This document shows positions 46,565 to 55,797 of a DNA stretch of 64,000 nucleotides, one piece after another; position 1 is the stretch's first letter, and the number at the start of each line of letters is the position of its first letter. Source of the DNA: JAXLRU01 sp046330935 (GTDB lineage Bacteria; Actinomycetota; Actinomycetes; Actinomycetales; Kineosporiaceae); contig JAXLRU010000009.1 in the NCBI GenBank assembly GCA_046330935.1, forward strand, positions 49,119 through 113,118. The letters are read 5' to 3'. The notes below the pieces were generated by a model. The model had not been told where the DNA came from. It saw only the letters and a list, made by a program, of their open reading frames with translations, and did not search any database. A program made the position numbers and the translations under genes.

Positions 46565-47260
46565 TCAGGAGTGACGGTCGCGCGGCAGGGCGGGCCCGCG
46601 CCGCCCGCGGGCACCGGCGCTGAGGGCCGCCGTCGCCGAGGACAGGCTGCGGGCGAACGCCACCGCCTGGCCCACCGAGGACTCGCCCTCGGCGTCGGCC
46701 GAGACGCGCACGGTGATGTCGTCGGCGGCCAGCGTCCCGGTGTAGCCGTGATCGGCCTCGCACTCGGGGTCGGCGCAGCCGGCGGGTTCGAGGTCGACCC
46801 GCGCCAGGGACCCCCACCCGATGGTCAGCGACAGCTCCCGCGGCGTGACGCCCGTGCGGTGCCGCTCGGGCTTGGTCACGGCGTGGGTCACGACGACCGA
46901 CTGCACGCGCTCCAGCGGCACGGCCTCGGTGGAGGCCGAGGCGTAGGGCTCGGGGCTGAACTCGTCGGGGTCGTGGTCGTCGGCGTGGGCCACCACGAGC
47001 CGGGAGGGGGTCAGCGCGAAGACGGTGACGTGGCGGCGGATCTCGCGGTCGAACGTCGTCTCGGGGTGCACCAGCCAGGCCCGCACCTCCTCCCCCGCCA
47101 CGGCGACGTCGATGGCGTCGAGCACGAGCGAGGGGTAGTAGCCGGCGCGCTCGACCTCGGCACGCAGGTCGGCCGGGAGGACGTGGACGGCCGGGACGTC
47201 GTGGCCGGCCTCGGACTCGCCGGGCACGTCGGTGGCCGGGTCGGATCGTCGTTCGCGCAC
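46565..47260 (-). CDS. DUF5998 protein
   Basis: A 231-residue soluble protein with LPADLRAEVERAGYYPSLVLD, TVFALTPSRLVVAHADDH and LARVDLEPAGCADPECEADHGY; the two Cys plus His may bind a metal. The family is conserved in this operon in actinomycetes. Function unknown. Confidence 0.85.
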   Translation of the reverse strand: MRERRSDPATDVPGESEAGHDVPAVHVLPADLRAEVERAGYYPSLVLDAIDVAVAGEEVRAWLVHPETTFDREIRRHVTVFALTPSRLVVAHADDHDPDEFSPEPYASASTEAVPLERVQSVVVTHAVTKPERHRTGVTPRELSLTIGWGSLARVDLEPAGCADPECEADHGYTGTLAADDITVRVSADAEGESSVGQAVAFARSLSSATAALSAGARGRRGPALPRDRHS

Positions 47261-47316
47261 CCCACCATCCTGTCACCGATGCCCGGCTGCCGACGACGCC
47301 GCGGCGAGGGTGCGCG

Positions 47317-50118
47317 TCAGCCGGTGGCGAGCTCCCGGCGGCCGGCGTCGGTGCGCACGGTGTGGCGGTCCACCCGCACCACCGCACCCAGGACCGCCGC
47401 GCCCTCCTCGGCGACCAGCACGGGGTTGAGCTCGATCCGCTCCAGTTCGGGCAGGTCGTCGGCCATGGCGCCGACCCGGGCGAGCACGTCCTCCAGCGCC
47501 GCGACGTCGACGGGCGCGGCGCCACGGTGGCCGAAGAGGCGGGGCGCGGCCCGGACGCCGAGGACGAGGTCGGCGACGTCGTCGGTGCTCAGCGGCGGGA
47601 TCCGGTGGGCGACGTCCCCCAGCAGCTCGCTGGCGTCCCCGGCGAGGCCGAAGGAGACGACCGGCCCGAACAGCGGGTCCTCGACGGAGGTCACCACGCA
47701 CGCGACGCCCGCGGGCGCCATCCGTTGCACCACGAGCTCGCCGGCGGCGTCACGGCCGAGGCGGGCCTGCATCTCGACGACGTCCGCGCGCAGCTCCTCG
47801 GGGCCCGCGACGTCCAGCCGCACGCCGCCGAGGTCGACGCGGTGGCGCAGGTGCTCCGCGGTCGTCTTCAACGCCACGGGGTAGCCCAGCCGGTCGGCGG
47901 CGGCCACGGCCTCCGCGGCGTCGGCCACCCGCACCTGGGGCCACACGTCGATGCCGTAACAGGCCAGCAGCCGGCGCGTGGCCGCGTCGTCGAGCAGCAG
48001 CCCTTCGTCGCCACGGTCCTGACCCAGCAGCGGGTCCGGCCCGCGCGAGGACAGCGCCCACGACACGGGGGACGCCGGCGGCGGGGCGCCCACGGGCCGG
48101 GGGACGCCGAGGGCGGGGGTGCCGAGGTCGGTGGGCGCGGGCCTGCGCCCCAGCACGTCGTCGAGGACCTCCCGCGCGGCCACGGGGTCGCAGCCGGCCG
48201 GGGTGGCGGGCGGCGCCTGCGGGCGGTCTCGCCACGCCGAGTAACGGCAGACCGCCGCCAGTGAGCGCACGGCGCCCTCGGGCGAGGAGAACAGCGGGAC
48301 GGGGGCGGGGGCGTCCGAGGGGGGCGCGTCGACCCCGAGCACGCAGGCGACCGTGGTGCGGTCGCGCCCGCGGGCCGCCTCCGCGAGCGCCTCGACGATG
48401 GCCACGTCGTCGGTCACCAGGGGCGGGACGTAGGCGACGACGACGGCGTCCACCCCGGGGCGGGCGTAGGCGACGTCGAGGGCGGCGCGGAAGGTCGCGG
48501 CGTCGGCCTGGGGGTGCACCGCGACGGGACCGTGCACGACCTCCAGCTCCCAGCTGGTGGCGGCGTCGGCGAGAAGGGCGGCGAGGGAGTCGGAGTTTGC
48601 CACGACGGCCACCCGGTTGCCGCGGGGCAGCGGCTGGGACAGCAGGACCTGGGAGACGTCGAAGAGCTGGTGGACGTTCTCGACCCGGATGCATCCCGAC
48701 TGGCGCAGCATCGACCCGAAGGCTCCGCGCGGCGCCCTGGTGGGGCGCACCGCGTGACCGGGGGGCACGCCGAACCCGGAGGCACCCGACGTCACGACGA
48801 CGACCGGTTTGGTGCGCGAGACGCGACGCGCGATCCGGGAGAACTTGCGCGGGTTGCCCACGCTCTCCAGGTACAGGCCGATGACGTCGGTGCCCGGGTC
48901 CTCCTCCCAGTACTGCATGCAGTCGTTGCCGGAGACGTCGGCGCGGTTGCCGGCGGACAGGAACGTCGACAACCCGAGTCCGCGACCGACGGCCTCGGCG
49001 AGGACGGCCACGGACAGCGCGCCGGACTGGCAGAACAGTCCCAGCCGGCCGGGGGCGGGCAGCGTGCGCGACAGGGAGATGTTCAGCCGGACGTCGGCGG
49101 CGGCGTTGATCACGCCCCACGAGTTGGGACCGATCACGCGCATGCCGTGCTCGCGCGCGAGCCGGACCAGCTCGCGCTGGCGCTCCAGGCCCTGCGGCCC
49201 CGACTCGGCGAACCCGGCGGAGAGCACGACGAGCCCGCGGGCCCCCACCGCCGCGGCCTGGGTGACGACGTCGAGGACGGCGGGGGCCGGCACGGCGACG
49301 ACGACGAGGTCGATCGGCGGCTCCCCCGGGCCGACCGCTGCGGCCAGGGAGCCGACGGCGGGGACGCCCAGCACGTGGTCGGCCTCGGGGTGCACCACGA
49401 TCAGCCGGCCGGTGTAGCCGCTGGCGAGCACGTACTCCAGCAACCGGTGACCGATGGTGGCCTCGCGCCGGCTCGCCCCCACCACCGCCAGGCTGCGCGG
49501 CCGCAGCAGCGCCTGGACGCTGCGGGCCTCGGCGCGGTGCTCCCGCGCCTCCATCACCGACAGCGACGCCTGCGTGGGGTCGATCGCGAACTCCAGCGAC
49601 AGCACGCCGTCGGAGTACTGGTGACGCACCTCGTACCCGGCGTCCTGGAACACCTGGATCATGCGCCGGTTCTGCGGCAGGACCTCGGCGACGAAGCGGT
49701 GCACGCCCACCTCGCGCGCGGCCGCCGACAGGTGCTCCAGCAGCACCGACCCCAGCCCCCGGCCCTGGTGGGCGTCGGCGACGTTGAACGCGATCTCGGC
49801 GACGTCGGGCCGCACCCGGTCGAAGCGGCCCACCGCGATGATGACGCCGCCGACCGTGCAGATCAGCGCGACCCGGTCGCGGTGGTCGACGTGCGTGAAG
49901 CGGTGCAGGTCCGACGGCGACAGCCGGGGCATCGGCGCGAAGAACCGCAGGTACGTCGACTCGGCGGACTGGGCGACGTGGAAGGCCTGCAGGGCGTCGG
50001 CGTCGGCGGGGGTGATCGGCCGCAGGTGGGCGGTGCCGCCGTCCTTGAGGACGACGTCGGCCTCCCAGTGCGCCGGGTACGCCTCGGCCGGGGACGGCGG
50101 GGACGTCGGGTCGGCCAC
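47317..50118 (-). CDS. Pat-type protein acetyltransferase: GNAT fused to acyl-CoA synthetase (ADP-forming)-like domains
   Basis: A 933-residue protein. The N-terminal GNAT domain (about 1-175) has HQGRGLGSVLLEHL for acetyl-CoA. CoA-binding (SLAVVGASRREATIGHR), ligase-CoA (FCQSGALSVAVL, SAGNRADVSGND) and ATP-grasp-like (CYGIDVWPQVRV, GYPVALKT) domains follow. Pat enzymes acetylate lysines of acyl-CoA synthetases and other metabolic proteins. The GNAT-first order is that of actinobacterial PatA, opposite to Salmonella Pat. First gene of an operon with DUF5998 and a phosphodiesterase. Confidence 0.9.
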   Translation of the reverse strand: MADPTSPPSPAEAYPAHWEADVVLKDGGTAHLRPITPADADALQAFHVAQSAESTYLRFFAPMPRLSPSDLHRFTHVDHRDRVALICTVGGVIIAVGRFDRVRPDVAEIAFNVADAHQGRGLGSVLLEHLSAAAREVGVHRFVAEVLPQNRRMIQVFQDAGYEVRHQYSDGVLSLEFAIDPTQASLSVMEAREHRAEARSVQALLRPRSLAVVGASRREATIGHRLLEYVLASGYTGRLIVVHPEADHVLGVPAVGSLAAAVGPGEPPIDLVVVAVPAPAVLDVVTQAAAVGARGLVVLSAGFAESGPQGLERQRELVRLAREHGMRVIGPNSWGVINAAADVRLNISLSRTLPAPGRLGLFCQSGALSVAVLAEAVGRGLGLSTFLSAGNRADVSGNDCMQYWEEDPGTDVIGLYLESVGNPRKFSRIARRVSRTKPVVVVTSGASGFGVPPGHAVRPTRAPRGAFGSMLRQSGCIRVENVHQLFDVSQVLLSQPLPRGNRVAVVANSDSLAALLADAATSWELEVVHGPVAVHPQADAATFRAALDVAYARPGVDAVVVAYVPPLVTDDVAIVEALAEAARGRDRTTVACVLGVDAPPSDAPAPVPLFSSPEGAVRSLAAVCRYSAWRDRPQAPPATPAGCDPVAAREVLDDVLGRRPAPTDLGTPALGVPRPVGAPPPASPVSWALSSRGPDPLLGQDRGDEGLLLDDAATRRLLACYGIDVWPQVRVADAAEAVAAADRLGYPVALKTTAEHLRHRVDLGGVRLDVAGPEELRADVVEMQARLGRDAAGELVVQRMAPAGVACVVTSVEDPLFGPVVSFGLAGDASELLGDVAHRIPPLSTDDVADLVLGVRAAPRLFGHRGAAPVDVAALEDVLARVGAMADDLPELERIELNPVLVAEEGAAVLGAVVRVDRHTVRTDAGRRELATG

Positions 50119-50188
50119 GGCTCCCAGGCTAGGCCCCCCGCCCCGGCCGGCGCGCGAACCGGGCCGGGGGGCGCGACGGGCGGGTCAC

Positions 50189-50704
50189 TCAGACCGTCCC
50201 CGTGCCACCGAGGACGTCCTCGCCCGCGACGGCGTCGAGGTCCACGGCATCGGTGTCGGGACCGTCGCCGCGCCCGGGCAGCGGCCCGGCCTGGGGGACG
50301 CCGTGGCGCACCTGCTCCAGCAGCGAGCGGGTCGCCGCCTCGCAGCGGCGCGCCGCGTCAGCGGCCACCGCGCAGTGCACGTGCATCTCGGCGTGCCGCT
50401 CGCACTCCGCGGCCGCCCGCTTGCCGGCGACGACGGCCGCCTCCAGCAGGACGCGCACGAGGCCGAGGTCGGGGCTGGTCTGGCGGGACAGGACGCGCGA
50501 GGTGGCGGCGAGGACGTCGGCGGCGTCCCCGGTGCGCCTGATGCACTCGCGCAGCTGCGCGGGGTCGTCCTCGGCGAGGCAGGCGTCGGCGCAGGCGGTG
50601 CACGCCTGCGCCGCCTCGTCGAGCCGCTCGATGGCGTGCGCGAGGGCGGTGGCCTCGACCAGGGCGGGCGAGGGGCTGCTCGTGATCATCTCGAGGATCG
50701 TCAT
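50189..50704 (-). CDS. Cysteine-rich four-helix-bundle copper-binding protein
   Basis: A 171-residue protein with the Csp/DUF326 pattern of Cys and His on helices: CTACADACLAEDD (Cys35, 38, 42), Cys54, then CERHAEMHVHCAVAADAARRC (Cys101, 111, 121 with several His and Met). Members store or buffer Cu(I) in four-helix bundles. No signal peptide, so cytosolic. The last 35 residues are an Asp/Gly-rich tail. ATG at 50704. Divergent from the nitroreductase gene. Confidence 0.8.
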   Translation of the reverse strand: MTILEMITSSPSPALVEATALAHAIERLDEAAQACTACADACLAEDDPAQLRECIRRTGDAADVLAATSRVLSRQTSPDLGLVRVLLEAAVVAGKRAAAECERHAEMHVHCAVAADAARRCEAATRSLLEQVRHGVPQAGPLPGRGDGPDTDAVDLDAVAGEDVLGGTGTV

Positions 50705-50769
50705 GCCCGCCCCGTACCCCTGCGGGAGGCGGCGGACACCCGGCCGGAGGGCTGGGGCAGGGTGGAGGC

Positions 50770-51420
50770 ATGGACTTCGCGACGGTGGTGCGGCGGCGGG
50801 CCATGGTCCGCAGGTTCCGCGAGGAGCGGGTCGCCGACGACGTCGTCGACGGGATCGTCGCGACGGCGTTGCGAGGTCCCAGCGCCGGCTTCGCGCAGGG
50901 CACCCACCTGCTCGTCCTGCGCACGCCGCAGGACGTGGAGCGGTACTGGACGGCGACGGTCCCGGCCGCCGCGGCCGCACGCGGAGACGCGTGGTTGACG
51001 GGCATGCGCGCCGCGCCCGTGCTGCTGGTCCTGTGGGCCGACCCCCAGCGCTACCTGGAGCGTTACGGGGCAGCGGACAAGGCGGCCGACGCCCTCGCCG
51101 TCGGACGGCCCGGTCCGGACCCGACCTCCTGGCCGGTGCCCTGGTGGGACGTCGACACCGGGATGGCGGCGCTGCTGGCGCTCCTCGCGGCGACGGACGC
51201 GGGCCTGGGGGCCTGCCTGTTCGGGGTGCCCGCCGGAGGGCACGGCGCGCTGCGCGAGGCGTTCGGCGCCCCCGAGGGGCTGCGCCCCGTCGCCGTCGTC
51301 GCCGTGGGGCATCCCGCGAGCGACGCGCCGGTGCGCCGGGGTGGGCGCCGACCCCGCGCCGAGGTGGTGCACGAGGGGCGCTTCGGCCCGGCCGATCCCC
51401 CGCCCACCGCGCCCCAGTAG
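50770..51420 (+). CDS. Nitroreductase family protein
   Basis: A 216-residue FMN-dependent oxidoreductase. The N-terminal FATVVRRRAMVRRFREERV and ALRGPSAGFAQG are the FMN-binding start; WWDVDTGMAALLALLAATDAGLGACLFGV is the typical central helix and loop. Substrate unknown. ATG at 50770. Followed after 9 nt by the glycosyltransferase gene. Confidence 0.85.
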   Translation: MDFATVVRRRAMVRRFREERVADDVVDGIVATALRGPSAGFAQGTHLLVLRTPQDVERYWTATVPAAAAARGDAWLTGMRAAPVLLVLWADPQRYLERYGAADKAADALAVGRPGPDPTSWPVPWWDVDTGMAALLALLAATDAGLGACLFGVPAGGHGALREAFGAPEGLRPVAVVAVGHPASDAPVRRGGRRPRAEVVHEGRFGPADPPPTAPQ

Positions 51421-51429
51421 GTTGCTCCG

Positions 51430-53028
51430 GTGACTGCCGGGGTGATCGCCGACGCACGGGACCGGCCGGACGCGCGGGCGCGTGCCCGTGCCGTCGAGGC
51501 CCTCGTGTGGGGGCTGCCCGGCGTCCTCACGCTCGTCGCTGCCCTCGCCCTGCTCGACCGGCGCAGCCTGTGGCAGGACGAGCTGGCCACGCTGTCGGCG
51601 ACGAGCCGTCCGTTCCCCGACATGCTTCGCCTGCTCACGCACTCCGACGCGGTGCTCGCCCCCTACTACACGCTGCTGCACGGGTGGGTCCGCGTGGCCG
51701 GGGAGTCCCCGGTCGCCCTGCGGCTGCCGTCGGCTCTCGCGATGGCCGCGGCGGTGGCCGTGGGGGCGCGCTGCGCGCGGGTGCTCCTCGGCCGGGCGGC
51801 GGGGCTCGCCACCGGGCTCGTGCTCCTGGCCACGCCCTCCACGCTGCTCTACGCCATGCAGGCCCGCGCCTACGCGCTCACCGCCCTGCTCGCGACCCTC
51901 GCGACGGCCGCGTTCGTCGCCGTCCTGACGCGCCCGGACCGGCGACGGTGGCTCGCCTACGCCGTCGTCGTGGCGTGCCTGGGGTTGACCCAGGTCACGG
52001 CCCTGAGCCTGGTGGCGGCGCATGCGGCCGTCGTCCTGGCGCTTCCGCGGCTGTGGCCCGACCGCGACGCCGCCGCCGTGCGCCGCGGGCTCGCCCTCGC
52101 CTGCGTCCCGGCCCTGCTCGCCGCCGCCCCGCTCCTGCTCGCGGGGCACCTGCAGAGCCGCCAGATCGCCTGGATCCCGCGGCCGGGCCCGGGCACCATC
52201 GCGCTGCTGCCCGCCGAGGTCAGCGGGGTCCGAGTGCTCGGTGCGTGGTGGATCGCGATCGCCGCCTGCGCCGTCGCCGCCGTCACGATCCGCGCGCGGG
52301 GCCGTCAGCGGGGCGGCGGCGAGTCCGAGGCAGGAGCGGAAGCCGCCGACGCCGTCCCCGTCGGGGTGGCCGTCCTCCTGGGGCTCGCGGTCGCCCTCGT
52401 CCCGGTCCTGGTGATCGGCGTGGTGTCCCTGGTCACGCCCGTCAGCCTGGCCAGGTACCTGCTCTTCACGTCCTGGGGCTGGGCGTTCCTCGTGGGCGGG
52501 GTGCTCGCGCACGTGACCCGGCAGGGCGTGCGTCAGGGCTCCCGGGCCGCGCGGATCGTCCCGGCGACCACCGTCGCGGTGGTGCTGGGGGTCGGCGCGG
52601 TCCTGGGCGTTCCCGGGTGGCGCGAGGTCGGGGCGCGCACGCTCCTCGCGCAGCCCGACTTCCGGCTCCTGGCGGCACCGCTGCGCGAGCACGCGCGGCC
52701 GGGGGACGCGATCGTCGTGCCCACCGCCCGGGGCAAGCGGTTCCGTGTCGGCCTGAAGGCCTACCTCGACGGCGCCGCCTGGCCCGAGGACGTCCTGGTC
52801 CGCGAGGACGCCGTCGCCGCGGAAAGCCTCGACGCGCACGAGTGCGAACCCGCGACCTGCCTGGGCCGCCCCGCGCGGCTGTGGGTGGCCTGTTACGGCG
52901 GGTGCGGGGACCCGCTCAGCGGCCTGTCGCCGCCCACCCGTGCCGTGATCCGGCACGAGGGGTACCGCGCGGTTCAGCGCTGGCGCGGCGGGAACGCCGC
53001 GATCACCCTGATGGTCGCGCCCGACTAG
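51430..53028 (+). CDS. Membrane glycosyltransferase, GT39/ArnT-like (GT-C fold)
   Basis: A 532-residue protein with about 11 membrane segments. Near the first periplasmic loop it has SLWQDELATL, the acidic DE motif of polyprenol-phosphate-dependent mannosyl- or arabinosyltransferases. A soluble C-terminal domain contains Cys pairs (CEPATC and CYGGC). The acceptor is unknown, perhaps an envelope glycan. GTG at 51430. Probably co-transcribed with the nitroreductase gene. Confidence 0.8.
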   Translation: MTAGVIADARDRPDARARARAVEALVWGLPGVLTLVAALALLDRRSLWQDELATLSATSRPFPDMLRLLTHSDAVLAPYYTLLHGWVRVAGESPVALRLPSALAMAAAVAVGARCARVLLGRAAGLATGLVLLATPSTLLYAMQARAYALTALLATLATAAFVAVLTRPDRRRWLAYAVVVACLGLTQVTALSLVAAHAAVVLALPRLWPDRDAAAVRRGLALACVPALLAAAPLLLAGHLQSRQIAWIPRPGPGTIALLPAEVSGVRVLGAWWIAIAACAVAAVTIRARGRQRGGGESEAGAEAADAVPVGVAVLLGLAVALVPVLVIGVVSLVTPVSLARYLLFTSWGWAFLVGGVLAHVTRQGVRQGSRAARIVPATTVAVVLGVGAVLGVPGWREVGARTLLAQPDFRLLAAPLREHARPGDAIVVPTARGKRFRVGLKAYLDGAAWPEDVLVREDAVAAESLDAHECEPATCLGRPARLWVACYGGCGDPLSGLSPPTRAVIRHEGYRAVQRWRGGNAAITLMVAPD

Positions 53029-53181
53029 CACTGGCCCTCCAGCCGACCGGGGCGTCGGGCACGATCCGCTCCGGCGCTGCGGGACAATGGCGGCGCGTCG
53101 CACGGCGACGCCGGGGCGCCCTCGCGCCCGTCCCCGATCGCGGGTCCCCGCGACCCGTTCCCGAGCAGGAGACCCTCACGC

Positions 53182-55797
53182 ATGGCCCGACGGACGACGC
53201 CGCCACCCCCGCCGGAGGACGTCACCGAGCGGATCGTCGACATCGACGTCGAGCAGGAGATGCAGGGGGCGTTCCTCGAGTACGCCTACTCCGTCATCTA
53301 CTCCCGCGCGCTGCCCGACGCCCGCGACGGCCTCAAGCCCGTGCAGCGGCGCATCCTCTACACGATGGCCGACATGGGGCTTCGCCCCGACCGCTCGCAC
53401 GTGAAGTGCGGCCGGATCGTGGGCGACGTCATGGGCAAGCTGCACCCCCACGGCGACGGCGCGATCTACGACGCCCTCGTGCGCCTCGCGCAGGACTTCT
53501 CGATGCGCCTGCCGCTGGTCGACGGCCACGGCAACTTCGGGTCCCTGGACGACGGTCCCGCCGCCTACCGCTACACCGAGGCGCGCATGGCGCAGCCAGC
53601 GGAGGCGATGACGGACGGCCTCGACGAGGACGTCGTGGACTTCGGTCCCAACTACACCGGCGAGCTCACCCAGCCCGAGGTGCTGCCCGCGGCGTTCCCG
53701 AACCTGCTCGTCAACGGCGCGGCTGGCATCGCCGTCGGAATGGCGACGAACATGCCCCCGCACAACCTCGTCGAGGTGATCGGCGCCGCCCGGCACCTGC
53801 TCGCCCACCCTGAGGCCTCGCTCGACGACCTCATGCGCTTCGTGCCCGGGCCCGACCTCCCCGGCGGCGGCAAGATCATCGGTCTCGACGGCGTCCGCGA
53901 CGCCTACGCCACCGGCCGCGGCACGTTCCGCACCCGCGCCACGGCCCGGATCGAGAACGTCACGGCACGCCGTCAGGGCATCGTCGTCACGGAGCTGCCC
54001 TACCTGATCGGCCCCGAGAAGGTGATCGAGAAGATCTCCGACCTCGTCAAGGCCAAGAAGCTGCAGGGCATCGCGGACGTGAAGGACCTCACCGACCGCA
54101 CCCACGGCCTGCGGTTGCTGATCGAGATCAAGGGCGGCTTCAACCCCGAGGCGGTGCTGGAGCAGCTGTACCGGCTGACGCCGATGGAGGACTCCTTCGG
54201 CATCAACAACGTCGCCCTCGTCGAGGGCCAGCCGCGGACCCTGGGCCTGCGCGAGCTGTTGCAGGTCTACGTCGGTCACCGGCTCGACGTCGTCCGCCGC
54301 CGCACCGAGTTCCGCCGCCGCAAGGCCGCCGACCGGCTCCACCTCGTCGACGGCCTGCTCGTCGCGATCCTCGACATCGACGAGGTGATCGCGGTGATCC
54401 GCTCCAGCGATGACACGGCCGCCGCCCGGGAGCGGCTCATGCAGGTGTTCGACCTCACCCAGGTGCAGGCCGACTACATCCTCGAGATGCCCCTGCGGCG
54501 GCTGACCAAGTTCTCCCGGATCGAGCTGGAGAAGGAGAAGGCCGACCTCGAGCGCACCATCGCCGAGCTGTCGGCCATCCTCGGCGACGACTCGCTGCTG
54601 CGGGCGCTGGTCTCCGACGAGCTGGCCGAGATCGCCACGCGCTTCGGCACCCCACGCCGCACCGTGCTCCTGGAGGGCGCCGCCACCCCGGCCCGGACGT
54701 CGGCCGCGGCGCCGCTGGAGGTGGCCGACGACCCGTGCTGGGTGCTGCTGTCGGCCACGGGGCTGCTCGCGCGCACCAGCAGCGCCGATCCCCTGCCCGT
54801 GGGCGACGCCGGCCAGCGCGCGGCCCACGACGTCCTGGTCAACGCCGTGCGGAGCACGGCCCGCGGTGAGGTTGCAGCGCTCACCTCCCGAGGCCGCATG
54901 ATCCGGCTGCCCGTCCTCGACATGCCGACGCTGCCACCCACCGCGGGGGCGCCGTCGCTGTCGGGGGGCGCGCCCGCCGGGGAGTTCCTCACCCTCGACA
55001 AGGGCGAGCGCCTGCTCGGGCTTGCGTCGCTGCGGGAGGACTCCCCCGGGATCGCCCTGGGCACGGCGCAGGGGGTCGTGAAGCGGGTCACCACCGACTA
55101 CCCGCAGAACAAGGACTCCTGGGAGATGATCACGTTGCGGGACGGAGACGAGGTGGTGGGTGCGGCCGAGATCCCCGACGGCGGCGCCGACCTCGTGTTC
55201 GTCACCTCCGATGCGCAGCTGCTGCGCTTCGGTGCCGACAAAGTGCGGCCCCAGGGCCGCCCCGCGGGCGGCATGGCGGGGATCAGCCTCGCCCCGAAGG
55301 CGCGCGTCGCCGCGTTCGCGGTCGTCCCGCTGGCGGTGAAGGACGGCGAGTGGGCGTCGGTGGTGGTGACCGTCGCCGGCACCTCGACGGCGCTTCCCGG
55401 CACCCAGGCGGGGACGGCGAAGGTGACGCCGTTCGCCGAGTACCCGACGAAGGGCCGCGCCACGGGCGGGGTGCGCTGTCACCGCTTCCTGAAGGGCGAG
55501 GACACCCTGCTGCTCGCGTGGACGGGTCTCGCGCCGGCTCGAGCGTGCGCGGCGACCGGCGTCGCCGTCGCCCTCCCCGACACCGACTCGCGGCGCGACG
55601 GCTCGGGGGTGGGGCTGCCCCAGCCGATCGTCGCCGTGGGCGGCCCCGTCGGGGCGGTCCTGCCCGCCGTGACCGGGCCGTCGGCCGCCGGCGGGGCGGG
55701 CGACGCCGTCGTCGGCGCCGGGGCGTTCGGCGTCGGGACCGACCCGGCGGGGCCCTCCCCCGTCGAGGCGCTGTCGCTGTTCGACGAGGAGCCGTGA
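53182..55797 (+). CDS. parC: DNA topoisomerase IV subunit A (ParC-like)
   Basis: An 871-residue type IIA topoisomerase breakage subunit. Catalytic Tyr131 lies in AAYRYTEARMAQ. KLHPHGDGAIYDALVRLAQD is the quinolone-determining region, with Gly93 where E. coli GyrA has Ser83 and Asp97 where it has Asp87. No GyrA box is seen in the C-terminal beta-pinwheel, so it is ParC-type. parE lies 2.5 kb downstream on the other strand, as in Streptomyces. ATG at 53182 after AGGAGA. The stop overlaps the next start (GTGA). Confidence 0.93.
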   Translation: MARRTTPPPPPEDVTERIVDIDVEQEMQGAFLEYAYSVIYSRALPDARDGLKPVQRRILYTMADMGLRPDRSHVKCGRIVGDVMGKLHPHGDGAIYDALVRLAQDFSMRLPLVDGHGNFGSLDDGPAAYRYTEARMAQPAEAMTDGLDEDVVDFGPNYTGELTQPEVLPAAFPNLLVNGAAGIAVGMATNMPPHNLVEVIGAARHLLAHPEASLDDLMRFVPGPDLPGGGKIIGLDGVRDAYATGRGTFRTRATARIENVTARRQGIVVTELPYLIGPEKVIEKISDLVKAKKLQGIADVKDLTDRTHGLRLLIEIKGGFNPEAVLEQLYRLTPMEDSFGINNVALVEGQPRTLGLRELLQVYVGHRLDVVRRRTEFRRRKAADRLHLVDGLLVAILDIDEVIAVIRSSDDTAAARERLMQVFDLTQVQADYILEMPLRRLTKFSRIELEKEKADLERTIAELSAILGDDSLLRALVSDELAEIATRFGTPRRTVLLEGAATPARTSAAAPLEVADDPCWVLLSATGLLARTSSADPLPVGDAGQRAAHDVLVNAVRSTARGEVAALTSRGRMIRLPVLDMPTLPPTAGAPSLSGGAPAGEFLTLDKGERLLGLASLREDSPGIALGTAQGVVKRVTTDYPQNKDSWEMITLRDGDEVVGAAEIPDGGADLVFVTSDAQLLRFGADKVRPQGRPAGGMAGISLAPKARVAAFAVVPLAVKDGEWASVVVTVAGTSTALPGTQAGTAKVTPFAEYPTKGRATGGVRCHRFLKGEDTLLLAWTGLAPARACAATGVAVALPDTDSRRDGSGVGLPQPIVAVGGPVGAVLPAVTGPSAAGGAGDAVVGAGAFGVGTDPAGPSPVEALSLFDEEP

